A DNA stretch of 64,000 nucleotides, taken from Niastella yeongjuensis. GTDB lineage: Bacteria; Bacteroidota; Bacteroidia; Chitinophagales; Chitinophagaceae. Below the pieces are notes generated by a model. The model worked only from the letters and a program-made list of their open reading frames with translations. It was not told the origin of the DNA and did not search any database. Made by a program: the position numbers and the translations under genes. The stretch covers positions 205,879 to 269,878 of the forward strand of contig NZ_FOCZ01000010.1 in assembly GCF_900110245.1 (NCBI RefSeq), written 5' to 3'. Position 1 is the stretch's first letter, and each line of letters starts with the position of its first letter. Below are positions 34,640 through 44,315 of this stretch, in pieces.

Positions 34640-37198
34640 TCAGACTTCTTTACGTAATACTTCCAGTGGCGGTTTGTTTAAAATACTCCGGCTGTTGAAC
34701 AGGCCAATGATCACTGTTAGCAGAGAGATGGCTGCAAACAGAGTGGCAACCGGCAACCAGTGTGGCGTAAACGGCGCCTTGAAACTGTATTTCGCCAATG
34801 CCCAGCTGGCTGCCATCGATAATAATATACCGGTGGCTGCGGCCAGAGCGCCTAAAAAGAAATATTCCAGGGCGGTAATGAACAGTATTTGTTTGCGGCT
34901 GGCGCCCAGTGTGCGCAACAAAATGCTTTCCTGTATGCGTTGGAACTTGCTGATGAGTACGGAGGCGATCAACACTATTAACCCGGTAATGATACTGAAC
35001 CCGGCCATAAACCGGATCACGAAGCCGATCTTGTCGAGCACTTCATCGAGTACCGTGAGTATCAGGTTAAGATCGATGATAGATACGTTCGGATACTTTT
35101 TTACCACGGCCTGTTGAAAGCGTGCAGATACTTCGGGAGATGGCACCCGGGTCACCAGCACATGGAATTGCGGTGCATCTTCCAGCACACCGGTGGGGAA
35201 TACTACCCGGAAATTGGTTTGCACCCGCTGCCAGTCAACCGTACGAAAACTGCCCACTACAGTAGGGATAAGCGTACCCTGTACGTTGAAGATAATATGA
35301 TCGCCCAGGTTAACATGGATGCGTTTGGCATACCTGTCCTCCATGGAAATAAAGATCACCTCGTCGGGCGAGGTAACCGGCCCATATAATTTACCCGAGG
35401 TCAGTTTTTCAGAACTGGTCAAGGTATCGCGATAGGTTACGCGAAACTCCCACTCATAGGCTTCTGTACGAAAGCCGGATCCTGAATCTGATTTTACCTG
35501 GGCTGAGGTCTGGTGGTTGATCTCTTCTACCCGCATGGTAACAATGGGCACCTGCTGCATAACGGGCAGCTTATAGTTGTTAGCCAGGGCTGCCACACTA
35601 TCGCGCTGGCTGTTTTGAATATCGAACAACACCATATTGGGCTGGTTGCCGCTGCCCGATAACGTTACCCGGCTAATGAGTATGTCCTGGATAAAATACA
35701 GGGTGCCGATGAAGGCGGCGCCCAGGCCGATGGTGACGATCAAAATAAGGGTTTGGTTATTGGGCCGGTATAAATTCGCAAACCCCTGGCGCCACAGGTA
35801 ATTCCAGGAGGCAGGGAAAAAGCGGCGTACCAGCCAGCGAAGAATAAGGGCTACGCCTGCTAACAGCAGGAAGGCTACCAGTATGCTACCCGTGAATAGG
35901 ATGGCCTGCCGCCAGTCGTGGATCTGCCACCAGGTAAACCCGGCCACAAAAAACAGGATGAGGGCGTATACCAGCCATTTAAACGGATCGCGCAGTTTTA
36001 TGTGCTCAACCGACAAACGCAGCGTATACAGCGGTGAAATATTACGCACACTTACCAGGGGCAGTATGGCAAATAACAGGGAGATCACCACCCCTGAAAT
36101 AATACCCTGTGAAATGGCTTTCCACGAAATAGTAGTAGTTACCTGCACCGGTAAAAAATCTTTGAACACGGCGGGCAGTTCCTGCTGAATGGCTATACCC
36201 AGCGCTGCACCCAGTATGGAACCTATTAACCCAATGCCAACGATCTGTATCAAATAGATCAGGAATGCCTGTATGGAATTAACACCCAGGCATCGCATGA
36301 TAGCGATGGAGGCAATTTTTTCGCGGATGTAAATATGAATGGCGCTGGCCACGCCGATACAGCCTAACAATAAGGCTATAAAACTGATAAGAGTAAGGAA
36401 CTGGTTGAAATCTTCAAAAGCCCGGCCGGTATTTCTTTTTCTTTCTTCTACCGTGTCATAGTCGAGCCCTTCTTTATCTAAACGGGGTTCTATATCCGAA
36501 ATAACGCCTTCTATTTCAGCTGGGCGGTTGTATTTATAGTAATAAGAGGTAGCAATGCGGCTGCCTTTTTGAATAAGGCCTGTTGAATCGAGGTATTTAA
36601 GCGGAATGTAAACAGGTGGCGCTACCGTGGTGGAAATACCGGTTCGGCCCGGCGCTTTGGTAATAACACCGGCAATGGCAAATGTTACATCGCCAATTTG
36701 AATGGAATCGCCCACTTTCGCATTGTATTGCAGCATTAAGGTTTTATCAACCAATGCCTGCCGTTCTTTGCGAAAGCCCCTGGCTGCACGCGCGGGGGTG
36801 GTTTCAATGGCACCATAATAGGGATAATCGCCCTCAAGTGCCCGTACCTGTACCAGGCGGGTGCCGTCGTTTTTGGTAAAGTAGATCATGGAGGCGAAGG
36901 TGCGTTCAACAGAACGCTGATCGCCCAGGGAATCGAGCAGGGGGCGGATGCGGGAACTTATCTTTTTATTGCTTTCAATAACCAGGTCGGCGCCTACCAG
37001 GGTTTTAGCCTGGGAGTCTATATCGCTTCGCACATTATCGCCCAGTGAAAAGATAGCTACGAGCGCCGCAATCCCCAATACAATGGAGGATACAAACAGG
37101 AATAAACGGGAGCGGTTACGCCGGCTGTCGCGCCATGCCATTTTCAGCAACCACCCGAAACGGAGTCGTCTTTTGTATTTGAACCTTTCTATATCCAT
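34640..37198 (-). CDS. ABC transporter permease with two FtsX domains, YbbP-like
   Basis: The 852-residue membrane protein has an N-terminal helix (NRSRLFLFVSSIVLGIAALVAIFSLG), a large periplasmic domain, and two FtsX cores (about residues 260-400 and 715-845, for example ALLLGCIGVASAIHIYIREKIASIAIMRCLG and VLISKFQRIQESILLRTLGASRKQILFI). The size and layout match YbbP. With the ATPase at 37211 it forms a type VII (MacB/LolCDE-like) mechanotransmission transporter. The stop/start gap to the ATPase gene is 12 bp. Substrate unknown. Confidence 0.9.
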   Translation of the reverse strand: MDIERFKYKRRLRFGWLLKMAWRDSRRNRSRLFLFVSSIVLGIAALVAIFSLGDNVRSDIDSQAKTLVGADLVIESNKKISSRIRPLLDSLGDQRSVERTFASMIYFTKNDGTRLVQVRALEGDYPYYGAIETTPARAARGFRKERQALVDKTLMLQYNAKVGDSIQIGDVTFAIAGVITKAPGRTGISTTVAPPVYIPLKYLDSTGLIQKGSRIATSYYYKYNRPAEIEGVISDIEPRLDKEGLDYDTVEERKRNTGRAFEDFNQFLTLISFIALLLGCIGVASAIHIYIREKIASIAIMRCLGVNSIQAFLIYLIQIVGIGLIGSILGAALGIAIQQELPAVFKDFLPVQVTTTISWKAISQGIISGVVISLLFAILPLVSVRNISPLYTLRLSVEHIKLRDPFKWLVYALILFFVAGFTWWQIHDWRQAILFTGSILVAFLLLAGVALILRWLVRRFFPASWNYLWRQGFANLYRPNNQTLILIVTIGLGAAFIGTLYFIQDILISRVTLSGSGNQPNMVLFDIQNSQRDSVAALANNYKLPVMQQVPIVTMRVEEINHQTSAQVKSDSGSGFRTEAYEWEFRVTYRDTLTSSEKLTSGKLYGPVTSPDEVIFISMEDRYAKRIHVNLGDHIIFNVQGTLIPTVVGSFRTVDWQRVQTNFRVVFPTGVLEDAPQFHVLVTRVPSPEVSARFQQAVVKKYPNVSIIDLNLILTVLDEVLDKIGFVIRFMAGFSIITGLIVLIASVLISKFQRIQESILLRTLGASRKQILFITALEYFFLGALAAATGILLSMAASWALAKYSFKAPFTPHWLPVATLFAAISLLTVIIGLFNSRSILNKPPLEVLRKEV

Positions 37199-37210
37199 CC
37201 GGTTGTTTGT

Positions 37211-37891
37211 TTAATTCAATTCGTCTGCTACAAGATGTCCGCCTTTGATTCGGATAATACGCTTGGTTTGGGAAGCCAGCTCGAGGTTATGCGTTACAAT
37301 TATTAAAGTAGTACCAGCTTCCTGGTTCAGATCGAACAGGAGTTTGATCACTTTGTCACTGGTTTCCACATCGAGGTTGCCGGTTGGTTCATCGGCAAAT
37401 AATATTTTAGGATTGTTGGCAAAAGCCCGGGCCAGGGATACCCGTTGTTGTTCGCCGCCCGATAGCTGGGCCGGGTAGTGATGCATGCGGTTATGCAGTC
37501 CCACTTTATCCAGCAGGGCCATTGACCGGGCCCGCACATTCTTTTCACCCCGCAATTCCAGGGGCACCATCACATTTTCAAGTGCTGTAAGGGTAGGCAG
37601 TAATTGAAAGTTCTGGAATATAAACCCAACATAACGATTGCGCACCTGTGCCCGTTCATCTTCACTCAGTTGATCGAGTTTGATGTTATTCAGTTCTACC
37701 GAACCCTTGCTGGAACGGTCGAGACCGGCACATAAACCGAGGAGTGTTGTTTTACCACTGCCCGACGGACCCACAATAGATACCGTGGAACCGGCTTCTA
37801 CCGAAAAATTCACATCATTGAGTACCGTCAGCAGTTGGCCGGCGCCCTGGTACGTTTTACTTACGTTCTTTACGTTGAGGATGGTTTCCAT
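37211..37891 (-). CDS. ABC transporter ATP-binding protein, YbbA/LolD-like
   Basis: The 226-residue ATPase shows Walker A ([11 protein letters not shown]), signature [14 protein letters not shown], Walker [10 protein letters not shown], and the H-loop in IVTHNLELA. It belongs to the MacB/LolD/YbbA group that pairs with FtsX permeases. It is upstream of the YbbP-like permease in the same operon and divergent from the TesA-like esterase; in E. coli ybbA-ybbP is likewise divergent from tesA. Confidence 0.93.
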   Translation of the reverse strand: METILNVKNVSKTYQGAGQLLTVLNDVNFSVEAGSTVSIVGPSGSGKTTLLGLCAGLDRSSKGSVELNNIKLDQLSEDERAQVRNRYVGFIFQNFQLLPTLTALENVMVPLELRGEKNVRARSMALLDKVGLHNRMHHYPAQLSGGEQQRVSLARAFANNPKILFADEPTGNLDVETSDKVIKLLFDLNQEAGTTLIIVTHNLELASQTKRIIRIKGGHLVADELN

Positions 37892-38043
37892 GGTGAATGT
37901 TGAAATTGCAAAATGTTGCCAATAATAAGTTACGCCTTTAAACTTTTTATTACAATTATTAGGTGAGAATGTTGCTTAAATTAATGTTATTTTGGGTATA
38001 AACTTACAGGCGGAAAAAAGTGACAAATAAAAGGAGGAATCAT

Positions 38044-38730
38044 ATGAATAGAAATTATTTATTTGTTGGGGTGCTGGCGTTGGCATTATTAAGCCGTTGC
38101 GGCAATAATAATGAGGAAAAAGCAAATGATACCAACAAACAAAAAAGGGAACAATTGCCTGGGAATGCCAAAAAAGAAAAGGCCAAAACGATTGTATTTT
38201 TCGGAAACAGTTTAACTGCCGGGTATGGCGTAGATCCTTCAGAAGCTTTTCCCGCCCTGGTGCAGGATAAAATAGATTCACTGGAATTGCCCTATAAAGT
38301 GGTTAATGCCGGATTAAGTGGTGAAACAACGGCTGGTGGTAAAAGCAGAATTGACTGGATCCTGCGACAACCGCTTGACGTTTTTGTGCTGGAACTGGGC
38401 GGCAACGACGGGCTGCGCGGTATTCCCATTGCAGAAACATCCAAAAATCTGCAGGCCATTATTGACCGGGTGCGGGAGAAATATCCTAATGTTAAAATAA
38501 TATTGGCTGGTATGCAGGTGCCGCCCAATATGGGACGTAATTATGCAACCGCCTTTAGGGTGGTATTTCAACAACTGGCCGCCAATAATCATGTGGACCT
38601 TATACCCTTTCTGCTCGAAAATGTGGGCGGTATCAGTCATTTAAACCAGTCTGATGGCATTCACCCTAACCCCGAAGGGCACAAGATAGTTGCCGAAAAT
38701 GTATGGAAGGTTTTGCAGGGTATGTTGTAA
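38044..38730 (+). CDS. TesA-like arylesterase/lysophospholipase (GDSL/SGNH hydrolase), lipoprotein-like
   Basis: The open frame starts at 38020, but ATG 38044 has an AAAGGAGG Shine-Dalgarno at 38030-38037 and gives a sensible signal peptide (MNRNYLFVGVLALALLSRCG, possible lipobox LSRC), so it is chosen (228 residues). SGNH blocks: FFGNSLTAGYG (Ser of block I, with Asn in place of the usual Asp of GDSL), NAGLSGET, LGGNDGLRG and DGIHPNPEGH with catalytic Asp/His. It would hydrolyse short acyl esters in the periplasm. Paired divergently with ybbA/ybbP-like genes as in E. coli. Confidence 0.9.
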   Translation: MNRNYLFVGVLALALLSRCGNNNEEKANDTNKQKREQLPGNAKKEKAKTIVFFGNSLTAGYGVDPSEAFPALVQDKIDSLELPYKVVNAGLSGETTAGGKSRIDWILRQPLDVFVLELGGNDGLRGIPIAETSKNLQAIIDRVREKYPNVKIILAGMQVPPNMGRNYATAFRVVFQQLAANNHVDLIPFLLENVGGISHLNQSDGIHPNPEGHKIVAENVWKVLQGML

Positions 38731-38782
38731 ACTTTTTGTCATGTATCTTGCACTGCATTTTGAATGCTAAAAACAAAATACA

Positions 38783-40117
38783 GTGACAACAACCCTGGCA
38801 AAATTACCGGTATCAGTACATCCCCGAGTAGTAATTGTAGGCGGCGGATTTGCAGGAACTGAACTGGCAAAAAAATTGTCGAAAGCCTCATTGCAGGTAG
38901 TATTGATCGACAAAAACAATTATTATACTTTTCAGCCTTTGTTGTACCAGGTGGCCACCGCCGGGTTGAATGCTCCTTCCATAGTATATCCTTACCGAAA
39001 AATTCTTGAAAAGGGAAACGATACGTTCTTCCGGCTGGCAGAAGTAGAAGCTGTTGACCCGGTTAACCGCATTATTGAAACGAGTATAGGGCTGGTACAA
39101 TATGATTACCTGGTAATTGCCACCGGCGCCACTACCAACTATTATGGCAATGAACAAATAGAACAGCATGCCATTGCCATGAAGAGTGTGGAAGATGCGC
39201 TGATGTTGCGCAATACCATTATCTGCAATTTTGAAAAGGCCTTACAGGTAGGCGATGAGGAACAGCTGAATAGTTTGATGGACTTTGTAATTGTAGGCGG
39301 CGGCCCTACCGGGGTTGAAATTGCCGGAGCATTAAGCGAACTCCGTAAACATGTATTCCCGAAAGATTACAAGGAACTGGATTTTATAAAAATGGATATC
39401 CACCTGATCCAAAGTGGGGATCATTTGTTAAAGGGTATGTCGCATGCAGCTTCTACCGAGGCGTTGCAGTTTCTTCAGGAGGCGGGTGTACAGGTATGGC
39501 TGAACCGCCGCGTTAAGTCATTCGATGGGTATACGGTGTTGTTAGATAATGGTGAAAAGCTGATCACCCGTACGCTCATTTGGGCGGCTGGTGTTACCGG
39601 AGCACCCATTAAAGGTTTGGATCCTGCCTGTATTACCAGTGGCAACCGACTGAAGGTAGATGTATATAACAGGGTAGCAGGATACGAGAACATCTTTGCT
39701 CTTGGCGATATTGCTGAAATGATCACTGCTGAAAACCCGGATGGTTATCCGATGCTGGCCCAGCCTGCCTTGCAACAGGGCCGGTTGCTGGGTGCGAATT
39801 TACCCAAACTGATAGCAGGCAAACCACTAAAACCCTTTGTATATACCGATAAGGGCTCTTTGGCAACCATAGGCCGTAATAAAGCCGTGGCCGATGTGAA
39901 AATCTTTAATAAAGAAATTCGTACCCAGGGCTATTTTGCCTGGCTCATCTGGCTGTTTGTGCATTTGTTTTCAATTATCGGTTTCAAGAACCGCCTGCTG
40001 GTATTTATTAACTGGATCTGGAATTACCTGAGTTACGATGCCGTGATGCGGGTGATCATAGGTACCAAAAAAGAAAATGTACCGGTTGAAAAGGTAACCG
40101 ATAAGGTGCTGGTGTGA
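38783..40117 (+). CDS. Type II NADH:quinone oxidoreductase (NDH-2)
   Basis: The 444-residue flavoprotein has two dinucleotide-binding sites (VVIVGGGFAGTELAKKLS for FAD, FVIVGGGPTGVEIAGALSEL for NADH), the family block NNYYTFQPLLYQVATAGL, and the FAD motif IFALGDIAEM followed by PMLAQPALQQG for quinone binding. A C-terminal amphipathic/hydrophobic region (FAWLIWLFVHLFSIIGFKNRLLVFINWIWNYLSY) anchors it to the membrane. It oxidises NADH without pumping. The start is a GTG at 38783; no in-frame ATG lies nearby. Confidence 0.93.
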   Translation: MTTTLAKLPVSVHPRVVIVGGGFAGTELAKKLSKASLQVVLIDKNNYYTFQPLLYQVATAGLNAPSIVYPYRKILEKGNDTFFRLAEVEAVDPVNRIIETSIGLVQYDYLVIATGATTNYYGNEQIEQHAIAMKSVEDALMLRNTIICNFEKALQVGDEEQLNSLMDFVIVGGGPTGVEIAGALSELRKHVFPKDYKELDFIKMDIHLIQSGDHLLKGMSHAASTEALQFLQEAGVQVWLNRRVKSFDGYTVLLDNGEKLITRTLIWAAGVTGAPIKGLDPACITSGNRLKVDVYNRVAGYENIFALGDIAEMITAENPDGYPMLAQPALQQGRLLGANLPKLIAGKPLKPFVYTDKGSLATIGRNKAVADVKIFNKEIRTQGYFAWLIWLFVHLFSIIGFKNRLLVFINWIWNYLSYDAVMRVIIGTKKENVPVEKVTDKVLV

Positions 40118-40133
40118 AAAATACCAATGAAGA

Positions 40134-40406
40134 ATGAGGATATTCTCAGGGATGGAATTTTACAGGCGTCTGGGGTTTCATACTTTAGCGGGGCGTTTTT
40201 TTGGGCCGGAAGGTTTTGCCAATGGCAATGATGTTGCAATAACCGTAGACGGTACGGGCGCGCCATATGTGGCTTATGGCAATCCTTCAAATGGCAACAA
40301 CATTGCTGTAAAAACATATGATGGCAGCAGTTGGGTTGATGTAGGAACGCCAGCTGCATTGACCGGGACCACCATCACCAGTTGTTTAAAGTCTACAATC
40401 TCGTAA
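40134..40406 (+). pseudogene. Fragment of a surface-repeat protein
   Basis: The 90-codon frame contains one block VAITVDGTGAPYVAYGNPSN, then VKTYDGSSWVDVG, typical of tandem repeats in secreted Bacteroidota proteins (one repeat has a GSSWVxVG turn). Normally these occur in many copies after a signal peptide; here the signal peptide and other repeats are absent. The start region (MRIFSGMEFYRRLG) is not signal-like. It looks like a remnant left after deletion. It starts 16 bp after the NDH-2 stop. Confidence 0.55.
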
Positions 40407-40450
40407 AAAGCAGGCTGGTTAATTTGCAATTCAACCAGCCTGCTTTTTTT
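40406..40450. terminator. Bidirectional terminator
   Basis: AAAAGCAGGCTGGTT (40406-40420) pairs perfectly with AACCAGCCTGCTTTT (40433-40447), flanked by A- and T-runs. It lies between the convergent fragment and the Tat-protein gene, whose stop codon overlaps the end of the T-run. Confidence 0.9.
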
Positions 40451-40922
40451 ATGCCTCCGACAGGCATATGAGCGCATGCTTTTTACGGGTTAAAATGGTT
40501 TTACTGTCAGTGAATTGCCGCGTTTGCAAACACCAGACTTCCGGGATTATTTTATGTTGCGCTTTGGCTGCCGCCCAGTTCAGTTGGAAACTTTGCTGTC
40601 CGGTATTGATCTCCAATGACGATGGTTGAATGTTTGACAGCATAGAAGCATGCATAATAATTTTAGGAACCTGTAATAAAGTATTATCTCTGGTAGTAAC
40701 GAGAAAACCTTCCCGTGAATATTCCAGCTGACTGATTTGACTTGCTTTTAATATTTGTCCCTGCACAGGCAGGTTGAATGCACCGGTTGCCGGTTGTATG
40801 ACCAGCAGGTTTGTTTTGATGGTTTTTTGGGTTGCCAACAATTGCGCTGGTGCTGCCAGCAGCGCAGGGATCAATAAACCGGTGTTATATAAAAAGTCGC
40901 GGCGACGCATAGTAGTTGTCAT
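40449..40922 (-). CDS. Tat-signal protein of unknown function
   Basis: The 157-residue protein begins MTTTMRRRDFLYNTGLLIPALLAAP, a twin-arginine (RRDFL) signal, so it should be folded before export. The mature part has no family that I recognise; it contains mixed beta-like segments (TNLLVIQPATGAFNLPV, IIPEVWCLQTRQF). Its ATG overlaps the TGA of the T9SS gene (ATGA), showing translational coupling with it. The operon also contains three tail-collar proteins. Confidence 0.75.
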   Translation of the reverse strand: MTTTMRRRDFLYNTGLLIPALLAAPAQLLATQKTIKTNLLVIQPATGAFNLPVQGQILKASQISQLEYSREGFLVTTRDNTLLQVPKIIMHASMLSNIQPSSLEINTGQQSFQLNWAAAKAQHKIIPEVWCLQTRQFTDSKTILTRKKHALICLSEA

Positions 40923-43144
40923 TTTACTAATTTGTAAGTATAGGTTTGTCCATTGTATTGAACACTGAGCAGGTACATGCCTTGCATAAGATTACCCAAT
41001 CCCGAAAGCGAAACGGTACTGAAGCCTTTTGCTGCGTTTATATATTCACTTTTTAGTTTTTTCCCCTTTACATCGTTGAGTGTAAGCGTCAGTTGTGCTG
41101 CTGCCTGCAACTGCAGGTTTACATTTACCTGGCTGGTAAACGGATTGGGCGTTACACTAACAACAGGAGAACCAGCAGTATTTGCCGAAATGATAACAAC
41201 AGCACTATATTCAGCCTCCCCGCTTGTACTTACTATTTTAAGCCGGTAGTATAGTTTTGAATGTAGGTTTGCGGCCCCGGCATCAATCCAATTATAAGTT
41301 TGTGTGGTAGTTCCGTTATTGCCGGCAACCCGGCCTATCGCTGCAAAGGTTTTACCATCGAAGCTTCTCTCGATGTCAAAATAGTCGTTGTTGGTTTCGC
41401 TGGTTGTTTTCCATTGCAGGTGCATATCGTCGTTAATTAACCGGCCGTTGAAGGTGAGCAGGTTTACCGGCAGGGCAATCGAGGAGGTTTGAACAATAAA
41501 ACCACCAAAGCCGGTAGCATTGAAGGAAATTAGCCAACGGCTGTCTGTTGCAGACCAGGTAACATTTTGGGGTATAATAACCGTGACATTCCCCGGATAG
41601 GAACCGGGTAGTCCGCTGTTATCGTTGCTATTGCCTGTATATCTTCCTATCCGCAAATTGCTTTTCCCGGCAGCATCGTTGGGTCCTGTGGGCAATTTAA
41701 ACGTACTGGCGGGAGCTGCATTGAAGGCATCAAATTCGGCCTGGGTAAAATACAGGATAATGGTGCCTGTTGCGGTAGCTGCATTGGCTACAGGCAGGAT
41801 CTGGTAATGCCTGGCTACAAATGGCTGGCCGCCATAAGTGGGCACTGAATTTTCAATCCATACCTGACTGGTAACATTGCCTGTGACAGGACTGGCGCCT
41901 GCGGGCTCAACCCTTGCAATAAGCTCGCAGGAGGTATTCACATAAAAAAAGTTATTGTCGTCAGCCGCCTGGGTATAAGTAGTGGAAGTGCCCGGCATTA
42001 TAATGGGGCTAAGTGAAAGTAGCGCAGCCTCACTGGCTGCAGTAGAACCGCAATTATTACCAGTAGCGATCACGCGGAAATACTGACCTCCCAACGTTTC
42101 ATTATTTTTAATGTTCAGGGTGTTGGTAGTGGTTCCACTATAAACACCGGTGTTGGTAAGATCTACCGGCGTAGTAAAGTCAGCGTCTGCGCTTTGCTGC
42201 CATTGGTAGCTGGCGGTGTAATCAGCCGTTGCGCTGAACGAGGCAGTGATGCCCTGGCACTTGGTAACATCAATGGGATTCACGGTAATAACAGCGCCTG
42301 GGGTAAGGTTATAGGTATGGTTGTCTACAGTGTTATCAGGGTTAAAAGCCACATCCTGTAAATTCCAGTTTAAAATATCATTAATAGTTTGAGATATCTG
42401 GTTTTGACATCCTGTGCTGGTAGGGATAAAAAATAATTTACCATTATCTATTTCATTTGAAAGTGACGGGTATAGGGCCAGCAGCATAGCATTTCCGTTG
42501 CTTAAGCCAGGAGGGAGACTGCTTTGGTGCCCACCGGCCGGATGGTTGTCCCACCCAGCGACTGTTGTTCCCGTTTCTATATTGGCATTTATGGCTGTAA
42601 TAAAACGCCGGGCAGCGTTATCATAAGTACTGGCCGGTCCGCGAACAGGGCCGGTTTGATAGGCAAGTACCTGGTCGCCGCCGGTGCTCAGTTCCATGTA
42701 ATTACTGCCACTTTCGGTAGTTACAATACCTGCAGCCGTAGTGCCTTTTTCATCACTATAAGCGCCCCAACTGGTAACAGGGTCAATGTACTTGCTGATA
42801 AAATAGATCTGGGTGCCGAAGGGGATGCCGCCTGCTGGTACTGTCCATTTTATAAAGCCTTCAGAAAGCCCGGTAATAAAATTTCCCGTACTGGCATTCC
42901 AGCCATTATCGGTAAAATAAATAACGGTGTTGGCTGCCAGTCCGGCCTGGTTCATGACCACAATCGAAAACCGGTCAGTGAAAGCGGTGGTGCCGCCATT
43001 ATCTGTATTGGAGAGATCTTTATCGCTTTGGTAACTGATGAAGGAAAGGCTGCCGGCTGCCAAATTGTTTTGCGCCTGACTGTTATGGGCTAGTAGCAAG
43101 AAAGCAAAATAGCAGGAGGGAATTATCCTGGAGATCATTTTCAT
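40919..43144 (-). CDS. T9SS type A sorted surface protein
   Basis: The ORF extends to 43219, but the ATG at 43144 gives a clean signal peptide (MKMISRIIPSCYFAFLLLAHNSQAQ), so it is preferred (741 residues). The N-terminal ~200 residues (LSFISYQSDKDLSN, VIYFTDNGWNA) look like a calcium-binding/lamin-tail-like exported domain. An Ig-like domain (VDVTKCQGITASFSATADYTASYQWQ) and the LLTFNGRL, TSETNNDYFDIERS block precede the T9SS type A C-terminal domain (VVSVTPNPFTSQVNV..GMYLLSVQ..YTYKLVK). Downstream of three tail-collar genes in the same operon. Confidence 0.88.
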   Translation of the reverse strand: MKMISRIIPSCYFAFLLLAHNSQAQNNLAAGSLSFISYQSDKDLSNTDNGGTTAFTDRFSIVVMNQAGLAANTVIYFTDNGWNASTGNFITGLSEGFIKWTVPAGGIPFGTQIYFISKYIDPVTSWGAYSDEKGTTAAGIVTTESGSNYMELSTGGDQVLAYQTGPVRGPASTYDNAARRFITAINANIETGTTVAGWDNHPAGGHQSSLPPGLSNGNAMLLALYPSLSNEIDNGKLFFIPTSTGCQNQISQTINDILNWNLQDVAFNPDNTVDNHTYNLTPGAVITVNPIDVTKCQGITASFSATADYTASYQWQQSADADFTTPVDLTNTGVYSGTTTNTLNIKNNETLGGQYFRVIATGNNCGSTAASEAALLSLSPIIMPGTSTTYTQAADDNNFFYVNTSCELIARVEPAGASPVTGNVTSQVWIENSVPTYGGQPFVARHYQILPVANAATATGTIILYFTQAEFDAFNAAPASTFKLPTGPNDAAGKSNLRIGRYTGNSNDNSGLPGSYPGNVTVIIPQNVTWSATDSRWLISFNATGFGGFIVQTSSIALPVNLLTFNGRLINDDMHLQWKTTSETNNDYFDIERSFDGKTFAAIGRVAGNNGTTTQTYNWIDAGAANLHSKLYYRLKIVSTSGEAEYSAVVIISANTAGSPVVSVTPNPFTSQVNVNLQLQAAAQLTLTLNDVKGKKLKSEYINAAKGFSTVSLSGLGNLMQGMYLLSVQYNGQTYTYKLVK

Positions 43145-43182
43145 GTATGAAGGTTTGGGGCGTAGAAATGAAACAAAAGATG

Positions 43183-43737
43183 TTAAATGGTAGAGATTGG
43201 TAATTGTCCCTGAACACAAATAATAAAATTTATTGCCAGTACCGGTTGAATAAGGTTTATTGGGGTGAGCGTATCGGCTCCTGCGCTTGAGGTTTGCTGA
43301 ACACTTTGTACCGTGGGCATGGTGGTGCCTGAAGGCATCGTAGTCGCATACATGTTTTTCCCGGGGATCCTGGCCGGGTAGTTATTAAAAGGTACGTCGG
43401 TATTTCCATAGCCTGTATAGCAATTCATGCCAACGTTGGGCAGGGTATGGGAATGTACCGGAAAATTATTCGGCTGTAGGGTAACCGTTTCTACTCCTCC
43501 TTTTTGTCCCACGGAATAGGCGCTTAACCCGGCGCCCTGGCCGGCACCCACAGGCATGCGGCTACGCAGATCGGGTAGTGCAAAGTTGGTGGTGCCATTA
43601 CCACCATACCGGGTGCCCAGGACGTAAAATACAACGGTGTTTGTTGCAATGGAGAGCAACTGGCCCTGACAGAACATCCAGTTCTTGGGTGCAAAGTTGC
43701 CTGCGAATAATTTAATGTCTCCTATATAGCCATCCAT
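43183..43737 (-). CDS. Tail-collar domain protein (MdpB-like), copy 1
   Basis: The 184-residue protein has the phage-tail-collar layout: MDGYIGDIKLFAGNFAPKNWMFCQGQLLSI, RYGGNGTTNFALPDLRSRMPVG, HSHTLPN and a C-terminal INFIICVQG. Such MdpB-like proteins are found in many Bacteroidota without phage genes. It is the last of three consecutive paralogues, 38 bp before the T9SS gene. Confidence 0.9.
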   Translation of the reverse strand: MDGYIGDIKLFAGNFAPKNWMFCQGQLLSIATNTVVFYVLGTRYGGNGTTNFALPDLRSRMPVGAGQGAGLSAYSVGQKGGVETVTLQPNNFPVHSHTLPNVGMNCYTGYGNTDVPFNNYPARIPGKNMYATTMPSGTTMPTVQSVQQTSSAGADTLTPINLIQPVLAINFIICVQGQLPISTI

Positions 43738-43752
43738 AATGATAATATTAGG

Positions 43753-44292
43753 TTAGGGTTGCGGAATAATGCCATCGAAACAAATAATATAGCTGATGAC
43801 CAGGTAAGGCTTTAAGTTAGTGATGGCATTGGGAACAGCGGTGCCTACACCCCAAATGGTGAGGGCAGTGGGCTGGGCAGCCATTTGGGTATTGGCCACC
43901 GTTGAATAGATATAATCACCGTTTACTGCCTGGTAGTTGCCGGCAATGCTTGTTTTGTGGCCATCTTCGCTCGACACCAGTAAGCCGGTTCCATTATAGG
44001 TATGCGTGTGGGTGGGCAAATTATTTACAGTCAACGTATTTGTTTCCGTGCCGCCTGTTTCGCCCAGGTTATAATTGGGGAGCCCCACTCCCTGGCCGGC
44101 GCCAATGGGCGCCCGGCTTTGCAGATCAGGAACTTTAAAGTCGTTGATGCCGTCGCCGCCGTAGGTGGTGCCGATCAATTGAAATAAGTTATCATAGTCG
44201 CCAGGATTCAATGACCGGCCATCACAAAATACCCAGCCAGCAGGGGCAAAGTTGCCGGCAAACAACTTGATCTCACCAATAACATTATCCAT
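43753..44292 (-). CDS. Tail-collar domain protein (MdpB-like), copy 2
   Basis: The frame extends to 44346 but ATG 44292 gives the family start MDNVIGEIKLFAGNFAPAGWVFCDGRSL (179 residues). The collar motif TYGGDGINDFKVPDLQSRAPIG and THTHTYNG follow, with C-terminal LVISYIICFDGIIPQP. It is separated from copy 1 by 15 bp and from copy 3 by 23 bp. Confidence 0.9.
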   Translation of the reverse strand: MDNVIGEIKLFAGNFAPAGWVFCDGRSLNPGDYDNLFQLIGTTYGGDGINDFKVPDLQSRAPIGAGQGVGLPNYNLGETGGTETNTLTVNNLPTHTHTYNGTGLLVSSEDGHKTSIAGNYQAVNGDYIYSTVANTQMAAQPTALTIWGVGTAVPNAITNLKPYLVISYIICFDGIIPQP

Positions 44293-44315
44293 AATATACT
44301 TTTGATAAAACTGAA

